The notes under the pieces: generated by a model
Databases searched by the model: none
What the model was told of the DNA's origin: nothing
What the model saw: the letters and a program-made list of their open reading frames with translations, nothing else
Part shown: in pieces, positions 6,507 through 9,558 of the stretch
How the letters are laid out: each line of letters starts with the position of its first letter
Position numbering within the stretch: position 1 is the first letter of the stretch
Position numbers and translations under genes: made by a program
NCBI GenBank assembly: GCA_030038595.1
Contig: JASHSW010000077.1
Span: forward strand, 1 to 9,558
DNA: 9,558 bases
Source of the DNA: Methylovirgula sp.
GTDB lineage: Bacteria > Pseudomonadota > Alphaproteobacteria > Rhizobiales > Beijerinckiaceae
Direction: 5' to 3'

Positions 6507-6696
6507 GCCGCAGACTCGCCGCGGCCGGGGTTCTCGAGGGCAATCCTCACCATTCTTTCACGTCGGATCGTCGCATCGTCGCCAGAAGAATACCGCCGGC
6601 ACGTGGTCTGGCGGCTGATTCTCAGCAAAGCATTCCGTGGGTTTGTCGCAGCGATCGGCACGTAAAAAATAGTTTAATGAAGCAGGTTTTAAGCAG

Positions 6697-6717
6697 AATC
6701 GGTGCGTCTAAATCGGT
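6697..6717 (+). repeat. Direct repeat AATCGGT upstream of the Cys-repeat protein gene
   Basis: AATCGGT at 6697-6703 recurs at 6711-6717, a 14-base period, inside an AT-rich stretch (about 6662-6725) unlike its surroundings. AAGCAG also repeats at 6680-6685 and 6691-6696. The region probably holds the promoter and perhaps a regulator site for the gene at 6784; no clean -35/-10 pair stands out. The rest of 6507-6660 shows nothing I can name. Confidence 0.35.
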
Positions 6718-6783
6718 TTTTACTACAAGAATTCGCATCTCCCGCTATCTTTGCGTCATAGAAGCTATCGCGCGGGTGATGCG

Positions 6784-7263
6784 ATGTTGCGCTCATGTTT
6801 GTTTTTGGCGGCTGCGGCGGGATTGATGGTCGCGTCGGCAGCGATGGCGCAAGGCGCCCGTTACGACCGACGCATAGCGAGCGCTTGTGCGAGCATGGGG
6901 CTTAATCCGAGCGAAGCACCGTTCGTCTATTGCGAAATGAGCCTGCAAGAGAACGCTGTTTCGGCGCTGCGCGCCGGCGCGGTGACGCAGGCGCGGCGCG
7001 CTTGTTTTCGCGCCGGGTATCGCGTCGGGAGCGCGTCCTTCGCCAATTGCGTGCTCGATCGCGAACGGAGCGCTGCTCGGCCGGCTGCGTCGGCCGCGGC
7101 TGCGGAAGAGCCTTTCCGGTCGTACCAACGCGGCGATGAGATGACGTCGGTGCGCCGCGTCTGCGCGCAAACCGGCCTCGTCCCGGGCTCGCAGCAATAT
7201 GCGACCTGCGTCGGCGATCTCGACATGACGATCGATGACGCCAACCGCGTCGGGACCGATTAA
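6784..7263 (+). CDS. Secreted protein of unknown function with three C-x14-C repeats
   Basis: A 159-residue protein with a signal peptide (MLRSCLFLAAAAGLMVASAAMA, cut after A22). The mature part holds three copies of a module with two cysteines exactly 14 residues apart: C35-C50 (CASMGLNPSEAPFVYC), C74-C89 (CFRAGYRVGSASFANC) and C127-C142 (CAQTGLVPGSQQYATC). Shared positions are a GL/GY at the fifth and sixth residues, a P/G-S near the middle, and an aromatic before the second cysteine. Repeats 2 and 3 are linked by an Ala-rich stretch (96-109). Each module probably folds as a small disulfide-closed helical hairpin in the periplasm. I recognise the motif style from small alphaproteobacterial secreted proteins but know no function. 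The ATG at 6784 fits the signal peptide; a TTG at 6751 would add 11 unlikely residues. A hairpin terminator follows. Confidence 0.78.
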   Translation: MLRSCLFLAAAAGLMVASAAMAQGARYDRRIASACASMGLNPSEAPFVYCEMSLQENAVSALRAGAVTQARRACFRAGYRVGSASFANCVLDRERSAARPAASAAAAEEPFRSYQRGDEMTSVRRVCAQTGLVPGSQQYATCVGDLDMTIDDANRVGTD

Positions 7264-7291
7264 GCTCGACCGGTTCGTTCGGGCCTTCGAC

Positions 7292-7327
7292 AAACGCGCC
7301 GTGGACCCGGCGCCGCGCGGCGCGTTT
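7292..7327 (+). terminator. Hairpin terminator after the Cys-repeat protein gene
   Basis: AAACGCGCCGTG (7292-7303) pairs with CGCGGCGCGTTT (7316-7327): 12 pairs with one G-T, around a 12-base loop, ending in TTT. It lies 28 bases after the stop, with A-run and T-run ends as expected for a terminator, although the T-run is short. Confidence 0.6.
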
Positions 7328-7660
7328 CACATCGATCTTGCCTATAGATTTTTGCTCTTCCTGCTCCGCGTTCAGCCGCGCGGTTAAGCCTCCCGCTCGC
7401 GCAAGAACGCCCAGCCCTTACACCGCGTCACGCCGCCTTGCCGCTCCGCGCCGGCAGCTCTGATCGCCGTGCCGCCGCCCATCGGCGCGGCGATCCCGCC
7501 CGCCAGCTTTCTCCTCTGTTTTGCGGCGAAGATCCGCAATTGCTCGGCAGAGACCGGAGACGAAGCGAGAAAAATCTTCTCTTCCTTGGGCCCGATGCGG
7601 CGGCTTTGTCCCCCTTTCTCGGGCGGGGTGCGTCCAAAATCCCACAGATCCCATCTAGGT
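7328..7660. other. GC-rich stretch without a convincing gene
   Basis: Open frames cross this stretch on both strands (for example 7438-7761 + and 7428-7667 -), but their translations are Arg/Pro/Ala-rich, lack recognisable family motifs, and have no good ribosome-binding site. I see no tRNA-like fold or repeat array. It may be long upstream DNA of the porin gene, decayed coding sequence, or hold an RNA I cannot recognise by eye. Confidence 0.5.
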
Positions 7661-7664
7661 ATGC

Positions 7665-7740
7665 CAATAGTCTATCATTTCTATTGACTATTCAGCCTCC
7701 TGATGCTGATCTAGATCATAGAGTATATAAAATTACTAGT
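7665..7740 (+). promoter_or_regulatory. AT-rich promoter/operator region of the porin gene
   Basis: A sharp AT-rich island before the porin. It contains the inverted repeat AATAGTC (7666-7672) / GACTATT (7686-7692), overlapping CAATAG (7665-7670) / CTATTG (7681-7686), a perfect 12-base palindrome TGATCTAGATCA (7707-7718), and TATAAAAT (7726-7733) as a likely -10. A -35-like TTGACT is at 7684-7689, but the gap to TATAAAAT is too long, which suggests activator dependence or a different pairing. The palindrome has the inner part of an FNR/FixK box (TTGAT-N4-ATCAA) with both outermost bases changed. I do not see a two-repeat Pho box. Confidence 0.5.
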
Positions 7741-7769
7741 CTATGTGGCTGGCCTGGATAGGGGGTCTG

Positions 7770-9509
7770 ATGCATCAGGAATTCGGCATACGGGCAGCCG
7801 CGGGAATGCGCGCGGGTGGCAAAGCACCACGAATGCTGCTCCTCCTACTCTCGACGTCGAGCCCATGGGCCTGCTCCCGACCCGCCCTCGCCGATAGTGC
7901 GCAGATTCAAAAGCTCGAAACGCAAATCCAGCAGATCGAAGCGCGCCACCAGGCCGAGATCAGCTCGTTGCGGGCCGAAATCAGGGCGCTCCGCAAACAA
8001 AGGCCCCTCACGGTATTGGCGACGAAGGGAGGGGCGCCGGTCCCTGCAGGCCCGCATGTCATCATGTCGAGCGCGCACGGCTTTCATTTTGGCCTGGCGA
8101 GCCCGGACAACCAGAACACCATCGAATTGACCGGTCGGTTGCACATCGATACGGGCGGCTACCTGGACTATCGGCCCGGGGCGAAAACCCTCGATCAAAC
8201 GGGTCTTTCCAGTGGGCTCAATCTGCGGCGCGCACGGATCGGCGTCGTCGGCAAGTTCCTGGGCGACTGGAACTACGCTCTCATCTACGATTTCGGGAAT
8301 ACGTCGGACAGCCTCAACCCGAATGATGCGTTGGCGAACGCCAATTCAGGGACGAGTCCGACTACCAACAACAATTATCTGTCGGGCGTCGAGAACGCCT
8401 TCGTCACCTACAATGGTTTCTACAATCACGGAGGCCCTTTCCCAGTCGCAATCGATTTGCCGGGTGTCCAGGACGTGCCCTGGACGATCGACGAGGCGAC
8501 CGGTTCCAACAACATCATGTTTTTGGAGCGCTCCTCCGCCCAAGTCGTCGCCACGGAATACGGCGGCGGCGATTTCCGTACGGCGGCGGGGGCGCATTCG
8601 AACAATGATCGTTATTGGGTGGGCGCGTATATAACCGGCCCCAACTCCGGCTCTTTGCACACCGACGGGGCCTCTTGCATTGGCACCACTGCTGGTACGC
8701 CGTGCACGCCGACGCCATCGGGATTTGGACGGCAGTTGTCGGGCCTCTTCCGCGCTTCCTACCAGATCGTGCAAACTAAGGACGCGTCGCTGCACGTCGG
8801 TTTCAACTATGCCAACCTGTTCGATCCCCGCCTCGGCGCCAACCTCGACGGCATCCAGCTTTACGACAGGCCCGAGCTTCGCGTCGATCCGACCTACTTC
8901 CTCAACACCGGCAATATTCCGGCGCATGGCGGTCAGGTGTTCGGTGCCGAGGCGGCGGCGGGGTGGCAGAACTTCTTCTTCCAAGGCGAGTATTACCACT
9001 ATACGGTGGCCACCTTGGTGGACACGACGCCGGTTACCGCCGGGTATGGAACCGGATGGACGGGCGGAGTGCCGGGCCCGACCCTCAATTTCAACGGCGG
9101 TTATGCCGAGGCCAGCTACACGTTTGGCGGCAAACGTGTCTACGTTCCTGCGCTCGGAGCCTATTCGGGCGTCATTCCCGACCGGCCTTTTGTGTTCGGC
9201 ACCGGTGGCTGGGGCGCGCTCGAAATCGCCGGACGCTACAGCACCGTCGATCTCAACGACCCCAACCTGAACACCACGGTTCTCGGAAGCACTTACACAA
9301 TTCCGGGCTCGACGACTAAGACGCCTGGATATGGCGGCATTTCCCAGACCTCCTATGGCGTGGGTCTCAACTGGTATCCGAACCTGAACCTAAAGTTCAT
9401 GCTCGATTACGAGCATGTGGTCGTCGACGGCCAGCAAGCGCTGGGGCCTCTTAATAGTCGCGGCGCCACCATCGATTGGATCGCCGGACGCACGCAGATC
9501 GTTTTCTGA
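7770..9509 (+). CDS. OprO/OprP-like (phosphate-selective porin family) outer-membrane porin
   Basis: An outer-membrane beta-barrel pore of about 579 residues. Numbered from the ATG at 7770, the signal sequence has a hydrophobic run LLLLL (23-27) and a likely cut after PALA (38-41). A coiled coil follows (about 46-77, IQKLETQIQQIEARHQ and on), as in many alphaproteobacterial OprO/P-like porins that tether or trimerise through it. The barrel starts near TIELTGRLHIDTGGY; RRARIGVVGKFLGDWNYALIYDF, about 153-175, is a family hallmark. Alternating aromatic strands continue to a C-terminal phenylalanine (TQIVF), the usual signal for barrel insertion. I chose 7770 because GGATAGGGGG (7756-7765) lies just upstream; ATGs at 7743 and 7806 are alternatives. 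A putative surface loop has two cysteines (in ASCIGTTAGTPCTP). The substrate is not certain: the family name does not prove phosphate. Confidence 0.87.
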   Translation: MHQEFGIRAAAGMRAGGKAPRMLLLLLSTSSPWACSRPALADSAQIQKLETQIQQIEARHQAEISSLRAEIRALRKQRPLTVLATKGGAPVPAGPHVIMSSAHGFHFGLASPDNQNTIELTGRLHIDTGGYLDYRPGAKTLDQTGLSSGLNLRRARIGVVGKFLGDWNYALIYDFGNTSDSLNPNDALANANSGTSPTTNNNYLSGVENAFVTYNGFYNHGGPFPVAIDLPGVQDVPWTIDEATGSNNIMFLERSSAQVVATEYGGGDFRTAAGAHSNNDRYWVGAYITGPNSGSLHTDGASCIGTTAGTPCTPTPSGFGRQLSGLFRASYQIVQTKDASLHVGFNYANLFDPRLGANLDGIQLYDRPELRVDPTYFLNTGNIPAHGGQVFGAEAAAGWQNFFFQGEYYHYTVATLVDTTPVTAGYGTGWTGGVPGPTLNFNGGYAEASYTFGGKRVYVPALGAYSGVIPDRPFVFGTGGWGALEIAGRYSTVDLNDPNLNTTVLGSTYTIPGSTTKTPGYGGISQTSYGVGLNWYPNLNLKFMLDYEHVVVDGQQALGPLNSRGATIDWIAGRTQIVF

Positions 9510-9517
9510 CGCAACGG

Positions 9518-9551
9518 TTTCGGCGGGCGGATCGAGCGATGGGCGCCGAAA
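9518..9551 (+). terminator. Possible hairpin after the porin gene
   Basis: TTTCGGCG (9518-9525) is inverted as CGCCGAAA (9544-9551) with an 18-base loop, 8 bases after the porin stop. No T-run follows on the + strand, so terminator function is uncertain. Confidence 0.3.
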
Positions 9552-9558
9552 GGAAAGC

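Noticed and set aside
6677..6826. Small frame starting at ATG 6677
   Set aside because: It has no ribosome-binding site, crosses the likely promoter region and overlaps the signal peptide of the gene at 6784 in another frame.
7672..7689. Pho box upstream of the phosphate-porin-like gene
   Set aside because: CTATCAT resembles one half (CTGTCAT), but the second half at the required 4-base spacing (ATTGACT) matches at only about two of seven positions.
7428..7761. Open frames of about 78-107 codons on both strands in the gap before the porin
   Set aside because: Low-complexity basic translations with no motif or ribosome-binding site; one runs through the AT-rich promoter island.

Overview
The window looks like chromosomal DNA of a high-GC alphaproteobacterium, most likely a member of the Hyphomicrobiales (Rhizobiales). 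The reasons are the fabB-fabI pairing typical of that class, an IalB-family protein, a DUF1223 protein, an OprO/OprP-like porin with an N-terminal coiled coil, and an extended ribosome-binding site that matches the alphaproteobacterial 16S rRNA 3' end. Every gene I can support is on the + strand. The many long open frames on the - strand are shadows of GC-rich genes.

Layout: 1-900 is the 3' part of fabB (3-ketoacyl-ACP synthase I). It overlaps fabI (enoyl-ACP reductase, 893-1735) by 8 bases, and a glutathione S-transferase-like gene (1740-2360) follows after 4 bases. These three are probably co-transcribed, with fabA expected just upstream of the window. A 242-base gap leads to an L,D-transpeptidase lipoprotein gene (2603-3331). 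Next is a very small gene unit at about 3356-3557: a possible promoter, a 17-base Shine-Dalgarno sequence that is a perfect complement of the 16S 3' end, a GTG-started 18-codon frame, and a strong hairpin terminator. A secreted MltB-type lytic transglycosylase follows (3641-4825), then a secreted DUF1223 protein with a CSSC motif (4963-5709), an IalB-like periplasmic protein (5814-6506), and a secreted protein of unknown function built from three C-x14-C repeats (6784-7263) with its own terminator. About 500 bases without a convincing gene end in an AT-rich promoter-like island, followed by a large OprO/OprP-like porin (7770-9509).

The first block makes fatty acids for membrane lipids. Nearly everything after it acts in the envelope: peptidoglycan cross-linking and cleavage, periplasmic thiol or small secreted proteins, and outer-membrane transport. 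I see no mobile element, CRISPR array, tRNA or rRNA.

The most striking item is the small gene at 3405-3557. It has the hallmarks of the rreB/rreR class (ribosome-regulated small mRNAs with an over-long Shine-Dalgarno and, in rreB, a GTG start) described in Bradyrhizobiaceae and the Rhodobacter/Roseobacter lineage. Here its ribosome-binding site can also fold onto the end of its own reading frame, and the gene lies between two peptidoglycan-remodelling genes.
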